Shown one piece after another: positions 27,401 to 38,000 of a stretch of DNA of 64,000 nt; positions within the stretch are counted from its first letter, which is position 1, and each line of letters starts with the position of its first letter. The notes beneath the pieces were generated by a model. It worked only from the letters and a program-made list of their open reading frames with translations. It was not told where the DNA came from and ran no database searches. The position numbers were made by a program, and so were the translations under genes. Source of the DNA: Clonostachys chloroleuca (Eukaryota; Ascomycota; Sordariomycetes; Hypocreales; Bionectriaceae); assembly GCA_037952775.1 (NCBI GenBank), contig JBANAY010000003.1:1674001-1738000 (forward strand). The letters are read 5' to 3'.

Positions 27401-30400
27401 TGCGCCGGTCAGTGCTGGGCCTTGTATCATAATTTCACCAACGGCCCCGATGGGTGTGAGGTTCTTATGATTTTCAGGTTCTACAACCCAACCGAATCCA
27501 GGACCAACTTTTTCACGACTCTCGATGAGCTTAGACTGCGATCCATTGTTCGTCTTCCCTAGGACAATGCCATTAAGTACAGCTTGAACAACATCTGTGA
27601 CCTTGCTTGAAGAACTCTTTGCCTGCTCTAAATCCCATGGCCCAGCGATGGATATTTCGCTCAACGGCAGCTTGGGATTGGAGACAAGGCTGTTTGTGAC
27701 GTGTTCAATCTGACTACAGAGAGCATTGGCGTGGTATTCGCTGACTATGCCCGTCTTGTAAGTGAGAATGAGTTCGGTTCTGGTATCGGACACCAAAGCT
27801 TGAACAACCAGCGGGATGGTGAAATATCCGTCGAGATCCCTCTCGTCATCTACTTCAGGGCTATCCGGATCCAGTAAAATTCGGTCAGCGTCTTTTCCTA
27901 TCTCTCCCATCGTTTGAATGGGCTGGACGACAAGGAGACTCGAGAAATCACAACATTCCTGAAGGTCCGTTCCTAGTTTAGAAATGTTTTGAAGTCCAAA
28001 CTGCTCAAAAGGTACCATCTCAGTTGACTGTAATTGCACCTGTTCAAGAAATTCAGATACTAGATGCTCAGGGTTCATTCGAATATGCACAGGGACTGTA
28101 GCCACAGCGAGACCAGTCATTTCAGCTATATCTGGGACGGGTGCCTGGCGACCTGAGATCGATGTACCAAAACAGATATCATCCGTCTCAGAATACCTCG
28201 CCAAAACAATTGCCCAAGCTGCTCGCATCAGAGTTGCTTTCGTAATTGACCCATCCAAAGGGAGAAAATCGAATGTCTTCCTTAAAAGCTTTGTCTGGCC
28301 GTGGTCCTGACCTTGAGCTCCAAGAGCTGGAAAGGCGGGACGGCAAGCATCCCGCAACTGGTGTTTCCAGTACGCTCTGGCAGCATGGAGATTGGTATCC
28401 AGGATGTATCTGATGAAGTAGTCATATGGCTTTAGTTCGGTAATCGCATTCCCCTTGTAGATTTCAGACAAAGTCCCAAGAATCAGCCGCATGGTCCAGC
28501 CGTCGTAGATGGCGTGATGAGCAACAAAAACAAAGAAGTTTTCCGATGGACTCGAGCCCTTCACCAGGGCGTATCGACAGAGACGAGAACCAAGGCCCAT
28601 TTCCATGTCCTTCATCTTGAGCAAGAAAGCTCGAAGGTCCATCTTTGCTGTATCCTCCCAGTCGATGTCGTTCTGAATATAGAGCTGGACTGTTTGGTTC
28701 GACACCTTGACCAACCTGGTCCGTAGGTTGCTGCAGACTTCGACGGTGGCTTCCCATGCCTCGCGGAAGTCATCCAGGTCAACATGCTCCGCGATGCGGT
28801 AAACCCACTTTGCCATATATGATCCAGATTGTTTCGCAGAGAGTGCCATGAACCCCTCTTGCAATGAAGTCACGGGCATAGCATTCTCAATAATCTGTTC
28901 ATTCTTGAGATCACATCTTGCCCGAATCTCAGGGCTAAGTACAATTTCCTTCATGCCGTTCGGAAGCAGATCAAATGGTCTGATTTCTCCGCTAGGTCTG
29001 CGGTCAGCCTCGATTGTAGAAGCGCGGGTTGAAACAGCAGACAATCGCGGATCTAGGAAGATGTCTTTGACCGAGATCTGTACACCCGAGTCGCGAGCAA
29101 CCGCGGAAAGCTGGGCAGCCTTGATAGAGTCGCCACCTAGACGAAGGAAGCTGTCGTCTCTTCCAATCCCTTCTTCAGGAATAGCCAAAACGTGCGCCCA
29201 CAAGGCTTGCATCCTGTACTCCATAATTGTCTCCGGCTGGCGTTTAGGGAGGTTCGCGAGTGAGTAGCCCGAAAGGGCGGAATGGCTCAGGGTGTCAACT
29301 ATCTTTGCCAGTGTCTTTCTATCCAGTTTCAGAGAGGTGTTAGCTGGCATGATGCTGCAGGGGATGAAAATTGTCGGCACCATGTATGAAGGAAGATGGA
29401 GATTGAGCCTGCCAACCAACTCCATAACACGCCGAGCAAGATCAGCAGTAAACGGGAGATATATCGACTGGTCAGTGGCCAAATTGACACGCATTTCATC
29501 ATTGTAACAGAAGTATGCCACAAGGTTGGAAGAATTCCCCGTTCTGATCACATCCACAACTACGTGTCGAACACCAGAGAGTCCTTCAAGCACATGATGT
29601 TCAACCTCTCCAAGCTCCACTCGGAGACCTCTAATTTTGATCTGCGTATCCTTTCGAGACACAAATTGCATGTCGCCATCAGAATTGTAAAAGCAAAGGT
29701 CCCCAGATTTGTAGATCCGATCCCATCCCTCTTCGTCTCGGAATGGAGCCCACTGGGGTGCAGGTTTGATCGTCTGTTCCGTCTTCGCTTTGTCACCGAG
29801 ATACTCTCGCGTAATGGTCGGTCCCTGTATAATAACTTCACCGACAGTGCCAATGGGAGCAAGCTTCTCGTGGTCATCAGGATCCACGATCCAACAGAAG
29901 CCTCCCGTAGATTTGCCCACGGTGGAGGGGTGGTCGCTCTTGGATCGATATTCATGAAAACTGCTGCAGACAGTTGCCTCTGCAGGGCCCCATGCGTTGA
30001 ATAACCGCACTCTGCCGAACCAATTGTCCAAAATCTCCTGGGTGACTGTCTCGCCACCCAGGAAGATCAGATTCACCGTTGGATGGTCCTTGGCTCGCAA
30101 TGTCCTCACTACAGATGGTGTCAGGATGAGGTGCTGGATAGCATTTGAGTTGATGTATCCTGCAAGGTTGTCCATCTTGTCTTCTTCTGATGGGATGTAG
30201 AGGGACGCTCCTGCCATCAACGAGCCGATCAGTTCCATGATTGCGAAGTCAAACACATGAGCTGCAAACTGCAACACTCGAGTGCCATGGGGAGAACGGA
30301 GCTTATTCCACAGCGTGACTTGACTTGTAACCAAAGATTTGTGCTCAATGACGAATCCCTTTGGAACTCCAGTGCTTCCTGATGTGAATAAGATGTATGC

Positions 30401-31816
30401 CGCGCTGGATGGGGAAACTGGCCTCGAGGGTTTGACCTCATCCTCCTCACTCGTGAAGCTGTTCATGAAGAGGCGGCTATCAAGATCAAAGTCGACTTGG
30501 ACAACATCTTCGACCAGAAATTTACACTCGCCATGGAGCTTGGGGGATGTCAGGCCAAGTCGAGCCGATGCTTGCTTGACAATCGCCCGCCGCCTCTCCC
30601 TCGGGTGAGAAGGGTCAAGTGGCACCCAGGTAGCACCCGCCTTGCTGAGGGCCAGGATACATACCGTGTACCATAGTGATTTCTCGTAGAAGACGATCAC
30701 GTTTTCGCCCCCTTGTACGTTCCACTCGCTCACCAAGAAGGAGCAAATACGGTCCGACATTTCGCTCAAGGCTTGGTAAGTCAGCACACCATCCCAGGCA
30801 TGGAGAGCGACGGTGTCGGGATGCTTCTCAGCCTGCTCCTCAACCTTGTCATGCCAGCATGCATAAGTTGTTTCGGGACGAGCCTGGTTCCATGCCGTAG
30901 CCTGCTGAACGTCCCACGAGACTGCCAGGCTAATATTTCCGAGTTTCACATCAGGTCCTCCCACTGCGAGGCCCCGGATGGCGCTCTCATAGTGGTGAGC
31001 GAGCGCGCAGATGGTGTTATCGCCAATAACATCAGATCGATACTTGAGGGCAATATTAATTTGCCCCTTGTGCACCAAACACTGACAAAGAAGTGACTGC
31101 CCAGTCGTCAAAAGGTCATTCATAGCCCAATGGCCATTTTCCGTGGCACCTTTCCCAGGTGTGATAATATCTTCTATCCGTTGAATGGCCATCAGGCTGG
31201 TGAACGCACAGGACGATTCTGCATCCTGGCTTACTTTGGCAATGTTTTTGATGCCAAATCTCGCAAAAGGCGCAGTCTCCCGTAATTGATTCTCAACGGA
31301 CTGAAGGAAGCGCAGTGCTGATTCCTCCTTCAGCAAGTGAAATCGCATGGGCACAGTGACAGCCGTGGAGCCAGCCGTTCCCAGATCCTCCCCATCTCTA
31401 GCCGAGAGGATATAACCAAGCGTTACATCCTCGGAGTCTGAATGCCGCGACATGACCATTGCCCATGCGGCCTGGAGCAGTGTTGATAGCTGAACTGGGA
31501 GGCTGCCAATCCGAGGGTTGTCGATCGTCTTCCCGTAAGACTTCATGTTTTCTCCCTCATTCGATTCGCCGGCCCCTAAAGCGCTGGGTGGAAATGAGGC
31601 TGGAGTGGCATTTTCCAGCCGGGTACGCCAATATTCGGCCATTGCCTCGCCGTCCAACTTCTCATGGGACATCTCGACAGACAGTGTCCCATCTCTGCCT
31701 CCGTTGGGGCTCGAAATGGCCCCATTTGACTCGCGATGGCCATTTTCTTGTGGCCTACAGGTACCATTACCTTGATTATTGGGTCCTAAACCCTCGTCGC
31801 TCGGGTTTCTCGCCAT
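1..31816 (-). CDS. Giant multimodular nonribosomal peptide synthetase, 3' end beyond the window, one apparent frameshift
   Basis: The gene encodes a modular enzyme that activates amino acids (A), carries them on phosphopantetheinyl thiolation domains (T) and joins them (C). I see ten T domains, each with a GGDS core (near 29120, 26715, 23450, 20215, 16960, 13680, 10445, 7175, 3912, 650), nine complete A domains with an SGSTGxPKG core, one truncated A, ten C domains with HHxxxDG, and an N-terminal half C. Module spacing of about 3.26 kb leaves room only for C-A-T. The ATG at 31816 is preferred because the frame further upstream only offers a TTG. No intron is evident. Codon phase is constant from 31816 to about 17068 and constant again from there to base 1, shifted by one base at a run of five G (17064-17068). 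No thioesterase, reductase or terminal C domain is reached, so chain release is unknown. Product unknown; a peptaibiotic-like peptide is inferred from A10. Confidence 0.96.
560..3700 (-). other. NRPS module 10: C9-A10-T10, Aib-like code
   Basis: C9 has HHAVYDGW near 3290, A10 its SGSTG core near 1905, T10 GGDS near 650. Specificity residues read D-L-G-Y-L-A-G-C-F plus the A10-motif Lys. From memory this matches codes reported for Aib (or isovaline) in Trichoderma peptaibol synthetases. The substrate call is an inference from by-eye alignment. Confidence 0.83.
3820..6950 (-). other. NRPS module 9: C8-A9-T9
   Basis: C8 has HHATYDGW near 6550, A9 its SGSTG core near 5160, T9 GGDS near 3912. Specificity residues read D-M-G-F-V-A-G-V-I. 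Together with A10 this A domain belongs to the LAGEAV/NGWGPAE group. A hydrophobic substrate is plausible, but I do not recognise the code. Confidence 0.85.
7080..10220 (-). other. NRPS module 8: C7-A8-T8
   Basis: C7 has HHGVFDGW near 9825; the phenylalanine before DGW is shared only with C4. A8 has its SGSTG core near 8420, T8 GGDS near 7175. Specificity residues are D-F-G-F-I-A-G-I-V. A5 and A8 share the GPGE variant of the GPAE motif and the GGCIC segment, confirming they are copies, but their pockets have diverged. Confidence 0.85.
10340..13460 (-). other. NRPS module 7: C6-A7-T7
   Basis: C6 carries HHSIMDGW near 13060 and the unusual IKHT segment also found in C3. A7 has its SGSTGKPKG core near 11680, T7 GGDS near 10445. 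Specificity residues are D-I-I-F-G-G-L-I-C, identical to A4. This is the clearest paralogue pair in the protein. Confidence 0.86.
13590..16740 (-). other. NRPS module 6: C5-A6-T6
   Basis: C5 has HHATYDGW near 16340, A6 its SGSTG core near 14930, T6 the core FLAIGGDSIAA near 13680. Specificity residues are D-A-G-M-M-T-G-V-F, which differ at most positions from module 3 although the modules are in equivalent places of the duplicated block. Substrate not recognised. Confidence 0.85.
16870..20000 (-). other. NRPS module 5: C4-A5-T5, with the frameshift just before T5
   Basis: C4 has HHTVFDGW near 19600, A5 its SGSTG core near 18215, T5 GGDS near 16960. Specificity residues are D-F-A-C-I-A-I-V-A. 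The reading frame changes in the A5-T5 linker at the G run 17064-17068. Compared with the same linker in module 8 the length is normal apart from one base, so an intron is not a good explanation. Module 5 pairs with module 8. Confidence 0.85.
20110..23220 (-). other. NRPS module 4: C3-A4-T4
   Basis: C3 carries HHSVIDGW near 22835, A4 its SGSTGKPKG core near 21450, T4 GGDS near 20215. Specificity residues read D-I-I-F-G-G-L-I-C. A4 belongs to a different A subtype from most of its sisters: it has MFTSGSTGKPKG, an RGACLCIPSEW segment and LGGENVT in place of LAGEAV. It is close to A7 along its whole length and shares all nine pocket residues, so both should load the same, unidentified, amino acid. 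Confidence 0.85.
23360..26500 (-). other. NRPS module 3: C2-A3-T3
   Basis: C2 has HHASYDGW near 26100, A3 its SGSTG core near 24700, and T3 the core FLAIGGDSIAA near 23450. By-eye specificity residues are D-L-G-Y-L-A-A-C-L, close to those of A10, which suggests a small aliphatic substrate such as Aib or Ala. Module 3 pairs with module 6 as copies within a duplicated three-module block: T3 and T6 share the FLAIGGDSIAA core that no other T domain has. Confidence 0.85.
26640..28950 (-). other. NRPS module 2: C1, truncated A2, T2
   Basis: C1 is complete with HHAIYDGW near 28505, and T2 keeps its GGDS core (about 26715). Between them lies only the C-terminal part of an A domain (about 27500-26870). 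The SGSTG core, the pocket-forming region and the YGPxE region are missing. What remains is degenerate: the usual GDL of motif A7 reads GEL, motif A8 reads RLFEVE instead of ELGEVE, and the conserved Lys of motif A10 (SSKLDR in sister modules) reads SSRPDR. The C-to-C distance here is about 2.4 kb against 3.26 kb elsewhere, a loss of about 285 codons in frame. The module cannot be expected to activate an amino acid itself. Confidence 0.88.
29050..31816 (-). other. NRPS module 1: half C domain, A1, T1 (starter)
   Basis: The first roughly 50 residues are polar and low in complexity. They are followed by only the C-terminal lobe of a C domain (about 31660-30930), which begins near the EYWRTRLENA segment; the lobe carrying HHxxxDG is absent. 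A1 follows (about 30880-29300; A3 core near 30360-30400), then T1 (GGDS near 29120). Specificity residues aligned by eye to GrsA positions 235, 236, 239, 278, 299, 301, 322, 330, 331 read D-F-M-I-F-G-A-V-C. Such half C domains at NRPS N-termini are known in fungi and are usually thought inactive. The substrate of A1 is not recognised. Confidence 0.85.
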
Positions 31817-34650
31817 TGTCTTTTTTATGTCCACACCAGAGAGGAATGTGTGATTATCGAATATACAATTTTCCAAGATTTTCCAGACTTGAAATTCTGG
31901 ATAAGTTCCGCTGTTGACCGCAACCTTGAGGCTAATTAGAAGATAGATGCTTCAAAAGGTTGAACAACAGTGGTATGAGCTAGCTCAGGCAAAGGCAGAG
32001 CTGCCCGATACAAAAAGGCAACGCTTAGTTTATTTCCTGCAATACAATGCTCGACAAGAATCCACTTCACGCTGCCAGAATCTCTCAATTTTTACTTTTG
32101 ATTTACCAAAAGAAAGAACGGTAAGAAAAATTTACGCGAGGGGCCCGAGGCCCGGGCTCGGGGCGCCTGGATAAAAGACATGACTGAGACAGCCAGCCCC
32201 CAGTTGTCTGCCACCAAAGACAGGAGACTGGAATCTGGCCCAACCTGATGACACCATCGGTTCTACTTGCTGGCTGTGGCTTAGATAGTTGTGCCCGTAC
32301 CCTACTGAAGTGAAACAGGCATTCATGCATACCAAGGAATGGGTGGGGGCTTCGAGAAGGTCACCTAATCATAGCTCTAGGTGACCAAAGTGAGGAAGTC
32401 AGTGGCCAGATTGAGGTAGAAGACGGAGAAAAGAGAAAAGGCACCTTGAAACAAAATCACAATCTACCAATGCTTTGATGGTACTCCGCCCACATAGGGC
32501 TACGTTACGTACAGTGTCTCGGGATATCGATCTTCAAATTATCCGAACCAAATGTTGCTTACTATAGCGCTCATCACCTTCCATCACTAAGGCAGTTTCG
32601 TTGAGATTCCCATACCTACTGCGTCCTAGCTACTGGATACTGTTGCCGTATTTGTTGATCTCAATCTCAGTCACCGGCCCGTAGCTCAACATCCATGGGC
32701 AATGCCAAGTTGGCGTTAAGGGCAGCTGCTTGCCAAATGTCCGAAGCGGAAAGTAAAGTCTCACATTTACTGCTGAAGGCAAAGACAGATCCACACTCAG
32801 CGACAACTCAGCCAGCCACGTCTCAAAGGAACCGCAGCTCAAATTCCAAGCTGGGAGCCAGGGTCTTTCCGAAGGAGCTAACGTTAGGTAGCTACTATTG
32901 CCCAGACCCATGTTGAGCCAAGTGACAGACCAATCGAATTTAACACAAAGACGACAGCTCCCTGTATGATTCTCCGATTTAGGGGCTTTGCATGTTAATA
33001 TGGGCCGAATCCCTGCTCCATCACAATGAGATCTCCCAGGTCATTATGAGCAGAGGAGCTTTCAGCAGTGACAGAAACCAAGCTAAACACCGCACATTTC
33101 GGCATCCCACACCGCAAAATAGCCATAATGAAAAGTAGCCCACAATGTAGCGTATGGCTGGCTGTCAAAGCGCGACGAAATTTCGCGTCATAACTTGATG
33201 TTAGATCATGAATTCGAAATTGCTAACCCTCGATACGAGGTTCTAGAAGGCAATATAGAAGAATTGTAGCGAATGAATGTAAGTAAAGTGAAACTACTTT
33301 ACCACAACACCTTGCCACACGTATTTTAGCGGCAGTGGGCGGACCATCACCGACTTCGGGAATTTTTTCTCTATCAGCATGCATTGCTAGGGTGGAACAC
33401 TGGCATTTGGTCTGTTGAGCAGCGCAGGATCACTCTATGTAACAAAAGCTTAAAAGATTGGTTTCTAGCGAGGTGCAGTCACTCCCATGAGTGTGCGGCT
33501 TCTGTGTTTTTCATCTTACTTCTGAAACCGCGATTCAACTTTGTTTATTTTTGCAAAATGTAGCCTAGATGCAGACCTAAATGGTCTCATCTCACTAAAA
33601 ATGCGGGAGGTCCCGAAAACCCGGGTATTCTCTTACTTTTGGCAATGGCCTGCTGGGTTAATAGATCTGGGGTCAAGGTGATACATTGTATTTCTTCAAC
33701 CCTCTTGGGCATACCCTAGACACCCCTCAACCCTCCTAAATATCACCAAATACAAGCTAGCACCCATAAAAATAGACATTTATGTCAATCAATACCCAAG
33801 TTGTGTTCATTTCGTACTTAGAAATTCCAATTTATACTACCATACGGTTACGTAGAGTTAGTTATACAGTCGACTTTCAAATCAACATCCCCACAACCTC
33901 TTCTGCGAAGAAGGCCAGCCAACGATTATAACACTTTTAATCAAATCATTACCCTCTCATTACGCAACAAGTTAGCTAGGGACATTCCATAAGTCCTAGT
34001 TTTATTCGTCCGAGCGACTGTATTAAAGCCCGAGAAGTTGAGCAGAACACTAGGCAAGATCCTATGTGATTTTGTAGAGAATAAAGCGATATCCACAGGG
34101 AGTGCTTGGGTTTCAGTATCCTCAATGTGAAACACGACTAGGATGTATGATTTTATATCCTCCGTTCTTAGCTACACTGAATTCAGCTTGGCAACTTCAC
34201 TCAAGGACGCAAGCTGCTCTCTAAGCTCGATCACGATCCACCATCAATGAACACAGATTCCGCGGGGTATGATGTCAGATGATACCTCAATTATTTTTGA
34301 GCTAATTGAGTACCACCCTGAAAACACATTTGTTGCTCACTGCCTCTGAGTTGGGAAGACATATTCACGGATGCCCCACAACGTTGGTCTAAACTGCCGG
34401 GAAATTTCAGCTAGCTTTGAAAGTTTCTTTTCTTTGAGAACAGAGTATCGCCTTGGCTTACTATTGCATCTTCAGTTCCTAGAAATATTCTAAGAATCTC
34501 ACACAGATAGTCTTCCCATCTCCTATCCCCTGTACCATACCCCATAGTATCTCCATATGTCACATCAGCCGATGTGCTTCAGACTCCAGCTCTGAGTCGT
34601 GAAGAATAAGAATACAACCCACTTCTCGAGGGTAGTAGTCTGAGACGATA
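31817..34650. other. Intergenic region upstream of the NRPS, no gene seen
   Basis: This stretch should hold the NRPS promoter. The open frames are short, lack recognisable motifs and have no convincing splice signals. The part from about 33200 to 34600 is visibly A/T-rich. No clear TATA box was found close to the NRPS start. Confidence 0.6.
32144..32163. promoter_or_regulatory. GC-rich imperfect palindrome upstream of the NRPS
   Basis: CCCGAG and CTCGGG arms flank a GCCCGGG core, about 330 bp upstream of the NRPS ATG in otherwise A/T-richer DNA. Palindromic CGG/CCG-type sites are typical targets of Zn2Cys6 activators. A regulatory role is only inferred. Confidence 0.25.
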
Positions 34651-34947
34651 TTATCGACCATGGTCAGTGTTTCTACAGGCAATATAACCGTCCGGGACCA
34701 TAACCCTGGCGTTCAGACAAGTCTTGCATTTCCCGGTCTCGGCCTCTGTCTGGAAGTTTATGTTGAAGGGCAAAGGAATCTTCCCATCCTTACATAATTG
34801 GTTTTCGCAGGGATTATGGCCAATACCGAAACACTCCAGACAAGGTTGGGCGCAGTCATAACATGGTTGCATCTGATCATTTGGCACCATGGAAGGAGGG
34901 CCCCTGAGCATGCGTTTGCACACGACGCATTTGCCAGACTTAGGCAT
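34651..34947 (-). CDS. Small cysteine-rich protein, probable zinc binder
   Basis: An intronless 98-residue ORF with an ATG start. It has eleven cysteines, mostly in CxxC pairs: CVVC near the N-terminus, a central CYDC/CLEC cluster followed by two more cysteines, then CKTC and one further Cys. The pattern suggests one or two structural zinc sites, loosely like DnaJ-type or FYVE/PHD-like knuckles, but I cannot name the family. No signal peptide is visible, so a secreted effector is less likely. A TATATATA box about 140 bp upstream of the ATG supports real transcription. It is the only plausible gene between the NRPS start and the ATPase gene. Function unknown. Confidence 0.5.
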   Translation of the reverse strand: MPKSGKCVVCKRMLRGPPSMVPNDQMQPCYDCAQPCLECFGIGHNPCENQLCKDGKIPLPFNINFQTEAETGKCKTCLNARVMVPDGYIACRNTDHGR

Positions 34948-35085
34948 ATCGAGATGGAGAAGTGGACCTATCGGGTCCGAGTATGGTTTTTGAAGTTGGA
35001 AGTAAACTGATCGAGAGATTTCTGAGTTTGTAGGTTAAGTTGCCTGAGCTTTGGGGATTGAAGTTTTAGCGAAATGAAGAAGAAG

Positions 35086-35093
35086 TATATATA
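35086..35093 (-). promoter_or_regulatory. TATA box of the cysteine-rich gene
   Basis: TATATATA lies 139-146 bp upstream of the ATG at 34947, leaving room for a 5' leader of about 100 bases. Confidence 0.45.
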
Positions 35094-38000
35094 GTCGGAC
35101 AAAATATTGATTGTGCAACTACCCATTTATAGATTCCGTGTTGCCTCCCATTCACTGTGATTGACACAGTGAGTCTTTGATGTTGCAGTCTCGTCAGTGA
35201 ATCAGCTACCATGTCCTCAATCACATGTTTGTTCTTACTAAACCGTATGTCAAAGAATATGTGTTCACAGTCGACAAGTCCGTTAGACTATGGAAGTGTA
35301 CTATCAGTTCGAAACGAGTCCTGAAAATGCCCACTGAGCGATATGTCCACAACTAACAATTTACCTGTATTCTCTTAATTTGCCGAGACTTGTTCCTTAG
35401 GGAAACATCATGTTGAAGATGGTGGTCACACTCAGTTTCTGATTTCAAGATGAATCACTGCAACTCTGTCCCTTTGTTCATATTATGTAACAGTTGAGGG
35501 GTGACATTGGGATCATGAATATACAACTGAACTCCCAGGTAAGAGAGATCGTAACTTTCACCAAGTTGTATACCCCGCCTATTGTCTAAGCATTAATCAG
35601 TGATACCAATGATTATCATAGCTTACATGTTGTAAAACCTCTGTCGCCTTAATCAAAGTTTCACTTGTACGCTTCTCAGAATATCATTGAACTACAACCA
35701 ACCTCAACTCATCTTCTCATAAGTCACACTAGAATCAAGAACATCCAGCCAGACTTACCTGTCTATGAGCTCTATACCAAATTAGGAGCCTCGGTGCGAT
35801 GCTTTACGGAAAGACCGCAATCAGTGTAGGGCTTTCGTTTCAAAATTCACAATTCAACAATCACGAAATCTATATTTGCACTCTCTTGTCAATTTCCGTT
35901 CCCTGGGCGATTAATAGTAGTCATTTTGTCTCTTCCTAGCTTTACGGACGGCAAATAAAAGGTGCCTCGTTGGCTGTTTGATCATCACGGGGGATCATGT
36001 GAACTGGGGGGCTTGTTGATTGGAGACTTTAACCCTCCGTATAAGATTACGCAACACTGTTATCATCACGTCAAGGTACATTTGGCGCAGGTGGACGATA
36101 CTCCTCGGCTGCTGCTTGCCTCCCCCTTCAAGACTGTTATGCTCGCCGAGAAGAAGGTCGCCTACATCGAAGCATAGGTACATGAGATCAATCTCATGGC
36201 TCCGCCAAAGCGATCATTACCGGGCGAGGGGCTCCCCAATTCAACCGGGACAAGCTTTCAGTGCGGCCGACTCAAAGACCGACCGAAGAGTGACGTGCGT
36301 CGAGCACAGATTGAGCCTCTTCGGCATGCCATCGCGTCATACCAGCAGTAGCGTGTGCGGGATGCCTCTAACACGCAACGAAATGAACTGGCGATGCGCA
36401 GCTAGGCAGCGCGGATCTCAATCGATCCCTCCCATCGCGCGCGAACGCTACCTGCAAGACTCATTCGCCGCTCGCCGGCTTCCAGGGCTCTCGTAGTTTG
36501 CAATGCGAACTTGGCCATCTTGCGGCAAGTGGAAAGCTCAACCCAAGCCTCTCAACGATTGAAAATGCGGCGAGGCCTCATGAAGCCTCGGCGCGACTCG
36601 ATCCCCGTCAGCCGGAATGGGCGTCCAAGCCAGCAGCTCTAGGGCGCGGCGGCTGGTCTGTTTGGTGGATTGAAGAATGGTAAAGGAAGTTCTGTAGCCC
36701 TCCGGCGCGGTCATTTAGATCTGATAGAGTGGCATCTACGAAGGTACGCGCAAGTAGAGAGGTGAAAATGAGAGCAGGGCAAACATCCGGTTCTTTAAAA
36801 AAATAAAAAGAATAAAAAATGCACGTAGTCTGGTCCACAAGCAAAGCGCTCTGGCATGTTGTTGGCCAAGTCGCGCTCACCAACGGGACAGAAGTGGCTG
36901 CGTGGCCGAAGATCCAACATTTTGAGAGGGCCTCAATATTAACCCAAGAGGAATAGGGACATCTGCAGTCGAATCAAGTCTCGGGCCAGAAGAAAAGAAT
37001 GAAGGCTCGGAGCTGCAGAGTGATAATTATGCGGAATTAAATGCAAATTAACACCCTCGCTCCTCGCTCCGTCAGGTTCTTGTCCTTCGTCGCCCTGCGT
37101 TTGGCCGTGAAAGTTTTAAACACTTACAGTATCCCGACGTCTAGGTCGGCGAAGGGAGCAGGCCTCGCACACGGGCAGGGAGCTGAGTTCAATTCATTTC
37201 GGGCGCCACGAGAAGATTGAAGCGTCATCGTGGAAGAACTGCGCAAAGTGGCTAGGGCTCAATTGTCTGTGGTGTATATAATGAAGACACTGAGTCAGTA
37301 CGTAGGAAATTCATTTGGAAAAATGAACGAGGCTGTGGTCAATTATGCCTCCGCGTTCGTGGCCGTGGAATAAAGACTTGCGGTTCGAGTCAGCTGGATC
37401 AGAGGCTCAGGCAAAGAAGGGTCCTTGACGGACATCAATTGTCTCTGCTCTGTCTAACTGCATAGAACAATCTCGAGGCAAACAAAGAAGATGGAACACA
37501 GCGACGTTTGTGTGCTCTCGAGCTTTGTTCGTCGCGCTGCTTCGAGTCTGGGGCGGTGGGAGGGCAGTGACAAGTTCTTTTGAACTCATCATACTACACC
37601 ATGACACAAAGAGAACACATCTCGTCAACTGTCGTCAGAAATGCAGCATTAGGCCGGCAACGCATCTGGGGCAAAAAGAGGCGACAGATAGTTTCAACAA
37701 ATCTTACCTTGCTATAAATCTCCCAGACACACCAGTATGTACTCTACCAACATGGTTTGTAGCCATTTGCATATGCCCAGTCCCATTACTAGATCGCCCC
37801 AAACCAACGGCGTGGAGAAAGAATTATTTTTTGCTCAGCACATATGTGCCTTGAGCACACTCCCCAGTCCTTTCATTCTGCGACCGGGCGACTGTAACAC
37901 ACAATGCTGGTTTGGCGAGATCGGTGCTCAGAATGGCCGAGCTGATTCACGCGCGCAGTTAGGAGAAGGCATGTCTCCAAACACCCAATCCAGCCGAAGC

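Noticed and set aside
36020..36496. A 158-codon ORF in the gene-poor region
   Set aside because: Arg/Ser-rich composition, no domain, overlapping frames on the other strand, and no splice or promoter support.
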